The notes: generated by a model not told the origin, from the letters alone. Positions 1 to 6,541 are shown, counted from the stretch's first letter. The stretch is 8,379 bases of DNA from Coriobacteriales bacterium (GCA_031263665.1 JAISFJ010000074.1:1-8379), one strand, 5' to 3'. Translations and numbers: made by a program.

Positions 1-356
1 AGCGCCCTCACCGGACCGCCGGCGATAACCCCTGTACCGGGAGTCGCGGGTTTGAGAAGCACCTTACCCGCGCCATAGGTCCCCAGTATCTCGTGGGGCA
101 GCGTGCCTTCTTCGGTCAAGGGTACGGTGAAGAGGTTTTTCTTGGCGTCCTCAACACCTTTTTTGATGGCGATGGGAACCTCGGCGCTTTTTCCCATGCC
201 AACCCCGACCCTTCCCGCGCTATCGCCCACGACCACCAGCGCCGTCAACGCAAAGCGTCGACCGCCCTTAACGACCTTGGATACGCGATTGATGGAAACA
301 ACCTTCTCCTGAAGTTCGGATACGGGTGCTTTCGCGGGTGCTTTTGTTTTAGCCAT
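1..356 (-). CDS. rpsE: 30S ribosomal protein S5, 5' part (stop lies left of the window)
   Basis: S5 sits on the back of the 30S subunit near the decoding centre, next to S4 and S8, and affects translational accuracy. The 118 codons present give an N-terminal tail of about 17 residues rich in Lys and Ala. It is followed by the double-stranded RNA-binding-like domain with [12 protein letters not shown] at 22-33 (the loop where spectinomycin-resistance changes map in other bacteria, here of the usual type), [18 protein letters not shown] at 44-61, and the start of the second domain with [13 protein letters not shown] at 106-118. The family is usually 160-200 aa, so roughly the last third is cut off by the window edge, not by mutation. 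The ATG at 354-356 follows an AGGAAGG ribosome-binding site, 16 nt after the rplR stop. Identification is secure. Confidence 0.97.
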   Translation of the reverse strand, partial: MAKTKAPAKAPVSELQEKVVSINRVSKVVKGGRRFALTALVVVGDSAGRVGVGMGKSAEVPIAIKKGVEDAKKNLFTVPLTEEGTLPHEILGTYGAGKVLLKPATPGTGVIAGGPVRA

Positions 357-372
357 CTATCGACCAACCTTC

Positions 373-741
373 CTAAAATTCGAGCCCGGCGCTGCGAGCA
401 CCATCCGCCAGGGCCTTTATTCTGCCGTGGTAAATATAGCCGCCACGGTCAAATACCACGGTCTTGACCTTCGCGTCTAAAACGCGCTGGCCGATGAGTT
501 CTCCGACGACCTGGGCCCCTTCGACGGTCGCGCCGTTTTTGTCTTGCTTCTTAAACTCGGGGTCAAGCGATGAGGCCGCCGCGATGGTTTTACGCGTCAC
601 ATCGTCAATAACCTGAGCATAGATATGGGCGTTGGAGCGCGTCACGCGTAGCCGGGGAATCTCGGCCGTACCGTTGATTTTGCCACGCACACGCCGCTGA
701 CGTCGGTTGAGTGCCGCTGCTTTCACCTTGTGTTTATCCAT
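373..741 (-). CDS. rplR: 50S ribosomal protein L18
   Basis: L18 binds 5S rRNA and, with L5, attaches it to 23S rRNA in the central protuberance of the 50S subunit. The 122-aa product has the basic N-terminus RRQRRVRGKI (13-22), the core PRLRVTRSNAHIYAQVIDD (29-47) and the conserved C-terminal block VVFDRGGYIYHGRIKALADG (95-114); length is normal for the family (about 120). The open frame runs on upstream without a stop to about 918, inside rplF. I chose the ATG at 739-741 because it fits the family N-terminus and has AGGGAG 9 nt upstream. A GTG at 781-783 would add 14 residues but has no good ribosome-binding site and lies inside an RNA hairpin stem. An 83-nt gap separates it from rplF, unusually wide for this cluster, and holds that hairpin. 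The stop is TAG. Confidence 0.96.
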   Translation of the reverse strand: MDKHKVKAAALNRRQRRVRGKINGTAEIPRLRVTRSNAHIYAQVIDDVTRKTIAAASSLDPEFKKQDKNGATVEGAQVVGELIGQRVLDAKVKTVVFDRGGYIYHGRIKALADGARSAGLEF

Positions 742-750
742 CTTCTCAAA

Positions 751-756
751 CTCCCT
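751..756 (-). promoter_or_regulatory. ribosome-binding site deciding the rplR start
   Basis: AGGGAG on the minus strand lies 9 nt before the ATG at 739-741. It supports that start over upstream in-frame GTG codons. It lies just downstream of the 769-816 hairpin, so changes in that structure could affect access to it (inference). Confidence 0.7.
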
Positions 757-768
757 GTTCCTGTCTTT

Positions 769-816
769 TCGCCCGCGCCGCACCTCACGTACAGAAGCTG
801 AGGGGACGACGGGCGA
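769..816 (-). other. strong bulged RNA hairpin between rplF and rplR
   Basis: In the minus-strand transcript the 5' arm TCGCCCG-T-CG-T-CC-CCTCA pairs with the 3' arm TGAGG-TGC-GG-CG-CGGGCGA around an 11-nt loop (788-798). That is 16 Watson-Crick pairs: 7 (769-775 with 810-816), 2, 2 and 5 (783-787 with 799-803). They are interrupted by two single-U bulges on the 5' arm and a 3-nt UGC bulge on the 3' arm. The hairpin begins 8 nt after the rplF stop and ends 27 nt before the rplR ATG. It is followed by AAAAGACAGG, not a U-tract, so it is not an intrinsic terminator. Possible roles are autoregulatory protein binding, an RNase processing site or mRNA stabilisation. The pairing is seen in the sequence; a role is inference. 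Confidence 0.6.
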
Positions 817-824
817 TTGGGGTC

Positions 825-1367
825 CTACGCGGTGCCGGCAGCCTTGCCGAGCTTCCTTCTTACATACTCGCCTTCGTAGCGGATGCCCTTGCCCTTGTAG
901 GGCTCTGGCTTGCGCCATTTGCGAATATCGGCCGCGACCTGACCAACCTTTTGCCGGTCGATGCCAATAACTTTAATGCGTGTGGGCTGCGGCACTTCAA
1001 ACGTGATACCGTCGGCCGCCTTCACGAGCACGGGATGTGAATAGCCGAGTTGCAGCTCAAGGTCTGAGCCTTTGAGCGCGGCTCGATAGCCAACGCCAAC
1101 GATTTCGAGGCTCTTTGAAAAGCCCTCGCTCACACCGATGACCATATTGTTAACGAGCGAGCGTGAAAGCCCGTGAAACGAGCGGGCCTGCCGTGTGTCG
1201 TCAATCCGCTCGACGATAACCTGGTTTTGCTCCTGTCTTACGGTGACGTATTCCGAAAGGTTCTGGGCGAGCTTGCCCTTGGGGCCTGAGACCTCGACGT
1301 TTTGGCCATCAATCGTCACCTCGACACCAGCCGGTACCTCAATGGGTTGTTTTCCGATACGGGACAT
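825..1367 (-). CDS. rplF: 50S ribosomal protein L6
   Basis: L6 binds 23S rRNA near the sarcin-ricin loop and the factor-binding region at the base of the L7/L12 stalk. The 180-aa product has the duplicated L6 fold. The first repeat carries [15 protein letters not shown] (1-15) and [10 protein letters not shown] (24-33), and the linker helix carries [20 protein letters not shown] (61-80). The second repeat carries [10 protein letters not shown] (87-96), LGYSHPV (107-113) and the family signature [14 protein letters not shown] (154-167). Length is normal. The ATG at 1365-1367 follows an AGGGAGGAAG ribosome-binding site, 19 nt after the rpsH stop. The stop is TAG. It is followed by the widest gap but one in the cluster (83 nt). 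Confidence 0.98.
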   Translation of the reverse strand: MSRIGKQPIEVPAGVEVTIDGQNVEVSGPKGKLAQNLSEYVTVRQEQNQVIVERIDDTRQARSFHGLSRSLVNNMVIGVSEGFSKSLEIVGVGYRAALKGSDLELQLGYSHPVLVKAADGITFEVPQPTRIKVIGIDRQKVGQVAADIRKWRKPEPYKGKGIRYEGEYVRRKLGKAAGTA

Positions 1368-1386
1368 AATTCGTCACTTCCTCCCT

Positions 1387-1785
1387 CTACCAGACGTAGG
1401 CCAAGACCTCGCCACCGATGCCCGCCTTACGGGCGTCGAGGTCGGTCATCATGCCGCTCGACGTGGATATGACAGCGCATCCCAAACCACCGAGCACGCG
1501 CGGGAGGTCGTCTTTGCCGGCATAGACGCGCAGCCCCGGTTTTGAGATACGTTTGAGCCCGCGTATGGTCTTTTGCTTCTTGGGACCATACTTGAGCGTA
1601 ATAATAAGCTCACCGACCGGTGCGGCATCCGCCACTTCGTAATCGATGATAAAGCCTTCTTCTTTTAAGATACGGGCGATTTCGACGAGCTTTTTACTCG
1701 TGGGAATCAACACCGAGTCCTTGCCAGCGGAGTTCGCGTTGCGTACCCGCGTAAGCATGTCCGCTATGGGATCTGTCATTGACAT
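1387..1785 (-). CDS. rpsH: 30S ribosomal protein S8
   Basis: S8 is a primary 16S rRNA-binding protein that organises the central domain of the 30S subunit. In E. coli it also represses translation of the spc operon by binding its mRNA. The 132-aa product starts [18 protein letters not shown] (1-18), the usual N-terminus. It has IPTSKK (27-32), the middle [11 protein letters not shown] (36-46) and the C-terminal RNA-binding signature [11 protein letters not shown] (105-115), ending with the family-typical EVLAYVW. The ATG at 1783-1785 has a perfect AGGAGG 5 nt upstream. A second ATG two codons in is also possible, but MxMTDP starts are common in the family. The gene is preceded by a 103-nt gap, the largest in the window. 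Confidence 0.98.
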   Translation of the reverse strand: MSMTDPIADMLTRVRNANSAGKDSVLIPTSKKLVEIARILKEEGFIIDYEVADAAPVGELIITLKYGPKKQKTIRGLKRISKPGLRVYAGKDDLPRVLGGLGCAVISTSSGMMTDLDARKAGIGGEVLAYVW

Positions 1786-1790
1786 GATAA

Positions 1791-1796
1791 CCTCCT
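1791..1796 (-). promoter_or_regulatory. consensus ribosome-binding site of rpsH
   Basis: A perfect AGGAGG on the minus strand lies 5 nt before the ATG at 1783-1785 and 11 nt before the alternative ATG at 1777-1779. It is among the strongest Shine-Dalgarno matches in the window. It suggests that rpsH, which follows a wide gap, starts translation independently and is not coupled to rpsZ. Confidence 0.75.
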
Positions 1797-1832
1797 ATGG
1801 TTCCTTTAGATGAGTCCTTTTCGCCGGTTCAC

Positions 1833-1852
1833 CACCACCCATAATGGCGGCG
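1833..1852 (-). other. hairpin in the rpsZ-rpsH intergenic region
   Basis: In the minus-strand transcript CGCCGCC pairs with GGTGGTG across the hexaloop ATTATG. That is 7 pairs, two of them G-U. It lies in the middle of the 103-nt gap at 1786-1888, about 50 nt upstream of the rpsH start. There is no U-tract after it, so it is not a terminator. I see no clear promoter or small reading frame in the rest of the gap. A regulatory role, such as an S8 target, is only a possibility; the helix is modest and could be chance in GC-rich sequence. Confidence 0.35.
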
Positions 1853-1888
1853 CCTTTCAAAATCGGACCTTCCCGGATGTGCGCGCCT

Positions 1889-2074
1889 CTACCAGCTTGC
1901 TTTGCGGATTCCGGGCAGTTCGCCTCTGCTCGCAAGTTCTCTCAGACAGACCCGACACAGGCCAAACTGACGATAGTACGCTCGAGGCCTGCCGCAACGA
2001 GTGCAGCGGTTGTGCTGCCGGGTCGAGAACTTCGCGTCTCGCTTCGCTTTGGCTATCATCGACTTCTTAGCCAC
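1889..2074 (-). CDS. rpsZ: 30S ribosomal protein S14, zinc-binding (type Z)
   Basis: S14 is a 30S head protein next to S3, S10 and S19. This is the short 61-aa zinc form, not the roughly 100-aa zinc-free form. It has [13 protein letters not shown] (1-13), a zinc ribbon with Cys24-x2-Cys27 and Cys40-x2-Cys43, and the C-terminal [16 protein letters not shown] (46-61), which is typical of the type. All four ligands are present. The start is GTG at 2072-2074, with TTGGAGA about 5 nt upstream, 29 nt after the rplE stop. Zinc-type S14 in the spc cluster is usual for Gram-positive lineages and some deep-branching phyla. Many of those bacteria also keep a zinc-free paralogue elsewhere for zinc starvation, which cannot be judged from this window. 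The symbol rpsN (or rpsN1) is also used. Confidence 0.98.
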   Translation of the reverse strand: MAKKSMIAKAKRDAKFSTRQHNRCTRCGRPRAYYRQFGLCRVCLRELASRGELPGIRKASW

Positions 2075-2103
2075 AGATTCTCCAATCTATTCACTACGCT
2101 TCA

Positions 2104-2649
2104 CTATCCTCTCTTAAAGGGAAAGCCCAGCGCGTCAAACAACGCGCGAGCGGCTTCGTCGTTTTTTGCCGTGGTCACCAGCGTTATGTCCATACCTCGG
2201 ACATGGTCTACCTTGTCGTAGTCGATTTCGGTGAAAATCAACTGCTCGGTCACGCCGAGTGAATAATTGCCTCTGCCGTCAAAACTCGTAAGAGAGATGC
2301 CGCGAAAGTCACGCACACGCGGAATTGCCGTCGAAAGCAGACGGTCCAAAAACTCCCACATACGCTCGCCGCGCAGGGTCACCTTTGCCCCGATAGGCAT
2401 CCCGGTACGCAGCTTAAAACTCGCGATGGACTTCTTGGCGCGGCATATCCTGGGCTGCTGGCCGGTAATGGCGCGCAGGTCACCGACTGCCGCGTCGAGC
2501 TGTTTGCTGTCCGCGACCGCGGCGCCTACGCCCATATTGACGACAATCTTCTCAAGTTTCGGAATCTGATTGACGTTTTTGAGCCCCAGTTGTTTTCCGA
2601 GCGCTGGGACAATCTCTGTCTTGTACTTTTCTTTGAGTCTCGCTGTCAC
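2104..2649 (-). CDS. rplE: 50S ribosomal protein L5
   Basis: L5 binds 5S rRNA and helix 84 of 23S rRNA in the central protuberance, touches the P-site tRNA and forms a bridge to S13. The 181-aa product has [14 protein letters not shown] (29-42), the block [17 protein letters not shown] (71-87), [15 protein letters not shown] (90-104), the signature [20 protein letters not shown] (123-142) and the C-terminal [18 protein letters not shown] (147-164). The length matches the family (about 180). The start is GTG at 2647-2649 with AAAGGAAG 5 nt upstream, 27 nt after the rplX stop. In E. coli the L24-L5 junction holds the S8 repressor site, but the 27 nt here show no comparable helix. The stop is TAG. 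Confidence 0.98.
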   Translation of the reverse strand: MTARLKEKYKTEIVPALGKQLGLKNVNQIPKLEKIVVNMGVGAAVADSKQLDAAVGDLRAITGQQPRICRAKKSIASFKLRTGMPIGAKVTLRGERMWEFLDRLLSTAIPRVRDFRGISLTSFDGRGNYSLGVTEQLIFTEIDYDKVDHVRGMDITLVTTAKNDEAARALFDALGFPFKRG

Positions 2650-2676
2650 GATACTTCCTTTCGTAAGACTCCCGTG

Positions 2677-2994
2677 TTAATCGATATCCTTGCCGCACTT
2701 CTTGCACACACGTACCTTCTTGCCGTCCGCAACTTTGATGCCCACACGAGTTGGCTCGCTGCATTTGGGGCAAACCAGCATGACGGTCGAGACATGGATG
2801 GGCTTTTCGATACTCATAATGCCGCCGGAGGGGTTGTCACGCGTGGGACGCTGCGCCTTTTTGACGACACCGACCTTTTCCACGACGATTTTTCGTGACT
2901 CGGGCACGGCGCGCATGACCACGCTGGTGACGCCTTTGTCCTTACCGCTCATCACTTTGACGGTATCGCCCTTATGTATCCTCATCTTTACCAT
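2677..2994 (-). CDS. rplX: 50S ribosomal protein L24, with C-terminal zinc ribbon
   Basis: L24 initiates 50S assembly by binding the 5' end of 23S rRNA, and sits near the exit-tunnel mouth. The 105-aa product has the KOW motif at the N-terminus, [17 protein letters not shown] (6-22), followed by the basic loop [16 protein letters not shown] (44-59). It then has [16 protein letters not shown] (63-78), the usual L24 block running into a cysteine pair. Cys75-x2-Cys78 and Cys97-x2-Cys100 form a probable zinc ribbon, which E. coli L24 lacks but many other bacteria have. The ATG at 2992-2994 follows AAAGGAAG with 6-nt spacing. A 63-nt gap before it holds a small hairpin. The stop is TAA. Confidence 0.97.
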   Translation of the reverse strand: MVKMRIHKGDTVKVMSGKDKGVTSVVMRAVPESRKIVVEKVGVVKKAQRPTRDNPSGGIMSIEKPIHVSTVMLVCPKCSEPTRVGIKVADGKKVRVCKKCGKDID

Positions 2995-3009
2995 TACAAA
3001 CTTCCTTTC

Positions 3010-3036
3010 GGCACATTCGGATGCCTCCGACAGGCC
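3010..3036 (-). other. small hairpin upstream of rplX
   Basis: TCGGA and TCCGA (3017-3021 with 3026-3030) form a perfect 5-bp stem with a 4-nt loop. Outside it, GGC and GCC at 3010-3012 and 3034-3036 can add three pairs across an internal loop. It lies in the 63-nt rplN-rplX gap, immediately upstream of the rplX ribosome-binding site at about 3001-3009, so it could affect access to it. The stem is short and could be chance. Confidence 0.25.
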
Positions 3037-3057
3037 TTCTTTTTACTCATCACTCAT

Positions 3058-3426
3058 TCACAAAGTCTCAGGAGCCAGTGAGACAATTTTCATGTACCGC
3101 TTGTCGCGCAGTTCACGAGCTACCGGTCCAAAAATACGAGTCCCTCGAGGGGCACCACCGCTGTCGATGACAACCGCCGCGTTCTGGTCGAACTTGATAT
3201 AGCTGCCGTCCTTGCGACGCACCTCTTTTTTTACCCGAACGATAACGCAGCGGACGACCTCGCCCTTCTTCACATTCCCGTTGGGAGTCGCCTCCTTAAC
3301 AGCGCAGACAACCACATCGCCGAGCCCGGCGTAGCGACGACGCGAACCCCCGAGAACCTTGATGCACTGAACCTTGCGCGCACCGGAATTATCGGCGACT
3401 TGTAGCATACTTTCTGCCTGAATCAT
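3058..3426 (-). CDS. rplN: 50S ribosomal protein L14
   Basis: L14 lies on the inter-subunit face of the 50S subunit, contacts L19 and forms a bridge to 16S rRNA; in other bacteria it is the docking site of the silencing factor RsfS. The 122-aa product matches the family along its length. It has [20 protein letters not shown] (1-20), [17 protein letters not shown] (24-40), [19 protein letters not shown] (53-71), [10 protein letters not shown] (79-88) and the end [20 protein letters not shown] (95-114). The ATG at 3424-3426 follows GGGAAGGAAGG. Only 27 nt separate it from rpsQ, where E. coli has a spc promoter, so I infer read-through from the S10 genes. The stop is TGA. Confidence 0.98.
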   Translation of the reverse strand: MIQAESMLQVADNSGARKVQCIKVLGGSRRRYAGLGDVVVCAVKEATPNGNVKKGEVVRCVIVRVKKEVRRKDGSYIKFDQNAAVVIDSGGAPRGTRIFGPVARELRDKRYMKIVSLAPETL

Positions 3427-3453
3427 TGTCTTGGCCTTCCTTCCCTACGTTGC

Positions 3454-3714
3454 CTACTCCGCCTTCTCGACGATGTCGAGAAGCCGCCATCGCTTGAGCT
3501 TGGACTGAGGGCGCGTCTCCATAATCGTCACCGTATCGCCCACGCCGGCGCTATTTGCCTCGTCGTGAGCGTGAAACTTCTTGGTGCGGGTCATCATCTT
3601 CCCGTAGATGGGATGCGGCTTGCGCTCCTTGATTTCGACCACGCAGGTTTTGTCGGCTCCGGCAGAAATCACCACACCCTGACGCACCTTTCGCTGATTA
3701 CGCTTTTCGGTCAT
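3454..3714 (-). CDS. rpsQ: 30S ribosomal protein S17
   Basis: S17 is a primary 16S rRNA-binding protein of OB fold that stabilises the 5' and central domain junction in the 30S body. The 86-aa product has the N-terminal [19 protein letters not shown] (8-26), the region [20 protein letters not shown] (30-49) and the signature [20 protein letters not shown] (59-78), all typical. The length is normal (80-90). The ATG at 3712-3714 is 17 nt after the rpmC stop. The ribosome-binding site is weak (GAGAGGATGAG overlapping the rpmC end), so translation is probably coupled to rpmC. It is the last gene of the classical S10 operon. Confidence 0.98.
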   Translation of the reverse strand: MTEKRNQRKVRQGVVISAGADKTCVVEIKERKPHPIYGKMMTRTKKFHAHDEANSAGVGDTVTIMETRPQSKLKRWRLLDIVEKAE

Positions 3715-3731
3715 CTGTCCAACTCATCCTC

Positions 3732-3944
3732 TCAGCTCGCGACGTCTATGACGACATTGTTTTGACGCGCGCGAATTTCTGTCAGGACACGCGCAATGTC
3801 CTTTTTGACTACCTTGATGCGGCCCGTGTTGTCCAACTGGCTTGTAGCCATCTGAAAACGCAGATTGAACAGTTCGGCGCGCCCCTCTTTTAGTTTCTGA
3901 GTCAAATCATCGTTACTTAACTCGCGTATTTCCTGGGCTTTCAT
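3732..3944 (-). CDS. rpmC: 50S ribosomal protein L29
   Basis: L29 is a small two-helix protein beside L23 at the polypeptide exit, near the site used by trigger factor and signal recognition particle. The 70-aa product reads [20 protein letters not shown] (1-20), then [20 protein letters not shown] (24-43), which is the family signature region, then [15 protein letters not shown] (47-61). The frame is open 13 codons further upstream, but those overlap rplP and do not match the family. The ATG at 3942-3944 has a strong GGGAGGA 5 nt upstream and overlaps the rplP stop as ATGA, the classic coupling arrangement. The stop is TGA. Confidence 0.97.
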   Translation of the reverse strand: MKAQEIRELSNDDLTQKLKEGRAELFNLRFQMATSQLDNTGRIKVVKKDIARVLTEIRARQNNVVIDVAS

Positions 3945-4366
3945 GACTCTCCTCCCTCGACTTCTCGAGAGACAATCTTGCATTTGATGGGAAGTTTTTG
4001 AATGGCAAGGCGCAAAGCCTCAACGGCAACTTCATGCTCGACATCGGCTATCTCAAACATGATGCGCCCGGGCTTGACAACGGCCACCCATTCCTCGGGA
4101 TTACCTTTACCAGAACCCATGCGGGTCTCAGCAGGTTTTTTGGTGATGGGCTTATCGGGAAAAACGGTAATCCACACCCGACCGCCACGTTTCATATGAC
4201 GAGTCATCGCAACACGAGCAGCCTCTATCTGCCGATTGGTTATCCAATGGGGCTCGAGGGCCTTGATTCCGTAGCTGCCGAAGTTCAGCGCTGTGCCGCC
4301 CTTCGCCTTGCCCTTCATCGAGCCGCGCTGCACCTTGCGGTGTTTGACGCGTTTGGGGATAAGCAT
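3941..4366 (-). CDS. rplP: 50S ribosomal protein L16
   Basis: L16 contacts the A-site tRNA and helps form the peptidyl-transferase region and central protuberance; it is a late assembly protein. The 141-aa product has [15 protein letters not shown] (1-15), [20 protein letters not shown] (22-41), [20 protein letters not shown] (42-61), [20 protein letters not shown] (65-84), then [17 protein letters not shown] (85-101). Arg82 corresponds to the E. coli arginine that is hydroxylated by an oxygenase; whether it is modified here is unknown. The [12 protein letters not shown] wording resembles Actinobacteriota members of the family. The ATG at 4364-4366 is 2 nt after the rpsC stop, with a strong GGGAGGAAG ribosome-binding site inside rpsC. 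It overlaps rpmC by 4 nt. Confidence 0.98.
   Translation of the reverse strand: MLIPKRVKHRKVQRGSMKGKAKGGTALNFGSYGIKALEPHWITNRQIEAARVAMTRHMKRGGRVWITVFPDKPITKKPAETRMGSGKGNPEEWVAVVKPGRIMFEIADVEHEVAVEALRLAIQKLPIKCKIVSREVEGGES
3950..3956 (-). promoter_or_regulatory. ribosome-binding site deciding the rpmC start
   Basis: GGGAGGA on the minus strand lies 5 nt before the ATG at 3942-3944, inside the last codons of rplP. It fixes the rpmC start at this ATG and rules out the longer upstream extension. Confidence 0.8.
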
Positions 4367-4368
4367 GG

Positions 4369-5076
4369 TTACTTCCTCCCTTCGCCGCGCTCACGCCTCG
4401 GGCGCTGCGGGCGGGACGAACCTTCGAGTGCGGGAGTCGGCGTGGGCTGGCCGGGGAGCTTTTCTCCGTGATAGACCCAGACCTTCACGCCGATAGAGCC
4501 CATGGTGGTGGCAGCCGTGGCGAAGCCATAGTCGATTTTGGCACGAAGCGTATGCAGGGGCACACGACCTTCGCGATACCATTCGCGCCTGCTCATCTCG
4601 GCACCGCCAAGACGGCCGGCGCATTGGATACGGATACCTTTAGCGCCGCTTTTGCGAGCGTTTTGAATCGCCTTGCGCATCGCGCGGCGGAAGGCGACAC
4701 GGCCCTCAAGCTGCTCGGCAACGGACTGGGCAACGAGCACCGCGTCGAGCTCGGGGCGCTTGATTTCGATAACTTCAACGTTTACGCGACCCTTGGCGAT
4801 TTTCTCAAGCTCCTTGCGCAGCTCATCGATTTCTGCCCCCTTCTTACCGATGACAATGCCGGGGCGGGCAGTGGTGATGACGACTCTGATACGGTCGCCG
4901 GCGCGTTCGATTTCGACCTTGGAGACGGCTGCTCGGGCAAGGCGGCCATCGAGGTATTTGCGCAGCGCGAGGTCGTTTTCGAGCGTGGCGGCGTATTCTT
5001 TGTTGGCATACCAGCGACTCCGCCATTCCTCGGTAATTCCTAAGCGAAACCCGGTGGGATATACTTTCTGGCCCAT
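4369..5076 (-). CDS. rpsC: 30S ribosomal protein S3
   Basis: S3 lies in the 30S head at the mRNA entry channel, with S4 and S5, where it contributes to mRNA unwinding. The 235-aa product begins [20 protein letters not shown] (1-20). It has a type II KH domain at about 40-110 with the GKKG loop at 77-80, then FRRAMRKAI (129-137) with the basic residues of the entry channel. The C-terminal domain carries [19 protein letters not shown] (152-170) and [18 protein letters not shown] (171-188). The tail from 210 is Pro/Arg-rich and of low conservation, as is common. The ATG at 5074-5076 is 3 nt after the rplV stop and follows GAGGAGG. The stop is TAA. Confidence 0.98.
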   Translation of the reverse strand: MGQKVYPTGFRLGITEEWRSRWYANKEYAATLENDLALRKYLDGRLARAAVSKVEIERAGDRIRVVITTARPGIVIGKKGAEIDELRKELEKIAKGRVNVEVIEIKRPELDAVLVAQSVAEQLEGRVAFRRAMRKAIQNARKSGAKGIRIQCAGRLGGAEMSRREWYREGRVPLHTLRAKIDYGFATAATTMGSIGVKVWVYHGEKLPGQPTPTPALEGSSRPQRPRRERGEGRK

Positions 5077-5079
5077 GCG

Positions 5080-5418
5080 TCACGCCTCCTCTCGTGTCGC
5101 GACGATTATGGTGACGTGACAGGTGCGCTTGCGTATTCTCGATGCGGAACCTTTGGCGCGAGGACGAAAACGCTTGAGGGTCGGCCCCTCATCCGCATAC
5201 GTGGTCTTTACAAAAAGATTCTCGGGTTTAACCCCGTCATGCTCGGCGTTCGCCACCGCACTGTTGAGGCATTTTTCGACGACCTCCGAGACGTTACGCG
5301 TACTAAATTGCAGTATCTCGCGGGCGCGCACCACACCCTCACCTCGAATGAGGTCGATGACTTGCCGCGCCTTACGGGGAGAGACCCGCACGTAGCGGGC
5401 TTGTGCTCTTGCTTCCAT
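5080..5418 (-). CDS. rplV: 50S ribosomal protein L22
   Basis: L22 spans the 50S subunit; its long beta-hairpin lines the exit tunnel at the constriction with L4. The 112-aa product has RYVRVSPRKARQVIDLIRG (8-26), VVEKCLNSAVANAEHD (46-61) and the tunnel hairpin GPTLKRFRPRAKGSASRIRK (78-97), followed by RTCHVTIIVA. The hairpin, where macrolide-resistance insertions and deletions map in other bacteria, shows no indel relative to the normal pattern. The length is typical (110-115). The ATG at 5416-5418 shares one base with the rpsS stop (TAATG), and the ribosome-binding site is weak, so re-initiation from rpsS is likely. The stop is TGA. Confidence 0.98.
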   Translation of the reverse strand: MEARAQARYVRVSPRKARQVIDLIRGEGVVRAREILQFSTRNVSEVVEKCLNSAVANAEHDGVKPENLFVKTTYADEGPTLKRFRPRAKGSASRIRKRTCHVTIIVATREEA

Positions 5419-5693
5419 TACTTCTTGCCTTTCTTGTCACCCGCGTGTCCACGGAAGGTTCGCGTGGCAGCAAACTCGCCCAACTTGTGGCCAACCATCG
5501 ATTCGGTGATATACACTGGCACGTGCTTGCGACCGTCGTGAACCGCTATGGTATGGCCGACCATCTCCGGAAAGACGGTGGAGGCGCGCGACCAGGTCTT
5601 TACGACGGTTTTTTCGCCCGTCTCGTTCATGACGTTGATACGCCCGAGCAGACGCGGCTCGACGAATGGACCTTTTTTCAGACTCCTACTCAC
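5418..5693 (-). CDS. rpsS: 30S ribosomal protein S19
   Basis: S19 is in the 30S head, pairs with S13 and contributes to inter-subunit bridging near the A-site tRNA. The 91-aa product has [16 protein letters not shown] (1-16), [19 protein letters not shown] (32-50), [20 protein letters not shown] (51-70) and [15 protein letters not shown] (71-85), matching the family throughout. It ends in a Lys-rich tail. The start is GTG at 5691-5693 with GGGAG 6 nt upstream, 17 nt after the rplB stop. The stop overlaps the rplV start by one base. Confidence 0.98.
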   Translation of the reverse strand: MSRSLKKGPFVEPRLLGRINVMNETGEKTVVKTWSRASTVFPEMVGHTIAVHDGRKHVPVYITESMVGHKLGEFAATRTFRGHAGDKKGKK

Positions 5694-5710
5694 GTTTATC
5701 TCCCGTTCTT

Positions 5711-6541
5711 TTACTTCTTACGCCTTCTGATGATGAGCCTGCTTGAGGCCTTCTTCTTATTGCGGGTACGATGACCCTTGGTCGGAACGCCCCACGGAGT
5801 CACCGGATGGCGCCCAGCGCTCTTGTTTTTGCCCTCGCCGCCACCGTGCGGATGGTCGACGGGATTCATAACGGTTCCGCGAACGGTTGGCCGAACGCCG
5901 AGCCACCGCTTGCGCCCCGCCTTGCCGATTTTGTTGTTGCTGTGGGCGGCGTTTCCCACCTCACCGATGGTGGCGCGGCAGGTGATGAGCACGCGCCTCA
6001 TCTCGCTTGACGGCATACGTAAGATGGCGTAGTTGCCCTCCTTACCCATGAGCTGGATGGAGGTGCCGGCGCTGCGGGCGAGAGCGGCGCCTTTGCCGGG
6101 TTGCAACTCCACGGCATGAATGGTGGTGCCAACCGGAATGTCTTTTAAGGCCAAAGCGCAGCCGGGTTTGATGTCCGATTTTGAACCACTCGTCACCGTG
6201 TCGCCGACCTTGAGCCCCTTAGGCTGCAGGATATAGCTCTTGGCGCCATCCGCGTAATGGAGTAGCGCGATGCGGGCGGAGCGATTGGGGTCGTATTCGA
6301 TGGTCGCGACCTTTGCGGGGACACCGTCCTTTTTGCGCTTGAAGTCGATGACACGATAACGGCGCTTGTGTCCGCCGCCCTGATGACGGGTGGTGATGCG
6401 TCCGTTGTTGTTGCGGCCGGCCTTATGGGGCAGCGGCCCTGTCAGCGACTTCTCCGGTTTTGTCCGCGTAATCTCCTCAAAATCGGAGACCGACTGAAAG
6501 CGGCGTCCCGGTGAAGTCGGTTTATATTGCTTGATACCCAT
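5711..6541 (-). CDS. rplB: 50S ribosomal protein L2
   Basis: L2 is a primary 23S rRNA-binding protein needed for subunit association and close to the peptidyl-transferase centre. The 276-aa product is of normal length. It has [20 protein letters not shown] (1-20), [20 protein letters not shown] (42-61), an OB domain with [20 protein letters not shown] (62-81), and an SH3-like domain with [20 protein letters not shown] (164-183). The C-terminal block [20 protein letters not shown] (221-240) includes His230, the counterpart of the functionally important E. coli His229. The tail is Lys/Arg-rich. The ATG at 6539-6541 follows a 51-nt gap with only a moderate ribosome-binding site (GAGG about 10 nt upstream, or AGGG nearer the ATG). 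Confidence 0.98.
   Translation of the reverse strand: MGIKQYKPTSPGRRFQSVSDFEEITRTKPEKSLTGPLPHKAGRNNNGRITTRHQGGGHKRRYRVIDFKRKKDGVPAKVATIEYDPNRSARIALLHYADGAKSYILQPKGLKVGDTVTSGSKSDIKPGCALALKDIPVGTTIHAVELQPGKGAALARSAGTSIQLMGKEGNYAILRMPSSEMRRVLITCRATIGEVGNAAHSNNKIGKAGRKRWLGVRPTVRGTVMNPVDHPHGGGEGKNKSAGRHPVTPWGVPTKGHRTRNKKKASSRLIIRRRKK

Noticed and set aside
785..794. The ten bases tcacgtacag recur at 7531-7540
   Set aside because: Many 10-base matches are expected by chance within 8.4 kb, and the flanking sequences differ.
769..816. Intrinsic transcription terminator after rplF
   Set aside because: The stem is strong but is followed by AAAAGACAGG in the transcript, with no U-tract on this strand, and it lies in the middle of an essential operon. 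On the plus strand it is also not followed by a T-run.
742..918. N-terminal extension of L18 reaching back into rplF
   Set aside because: The extension overlaps the end of rplF in another frame, does not match the L18 family and would be translated through a stable hairpin. The ATG at 739-741 has a proper ribosome-binding site.
1786..1888. A possible small gene in the rpsZ-rpsH gap
   Set aside because: I see no reading frame with a start and ribosome-binding site inside the 103 nt on the minus strand, and the plus-strand frames crossing it are shadows.
2690..3202. A 170-codon plus-strand frame opposite rplX and rplN
   Set aside because: Antisense shadow of two conserved ribosomal genes, with no supporting signals of its own.
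4468..5043. A 191-codon open frame on the plus strand opposite rpsC
   Set aside because: It is fully contained within the antisense of S3, has no independent ribosome-binding site or family resemblance, and mirrors the codon pattern of rpsC.
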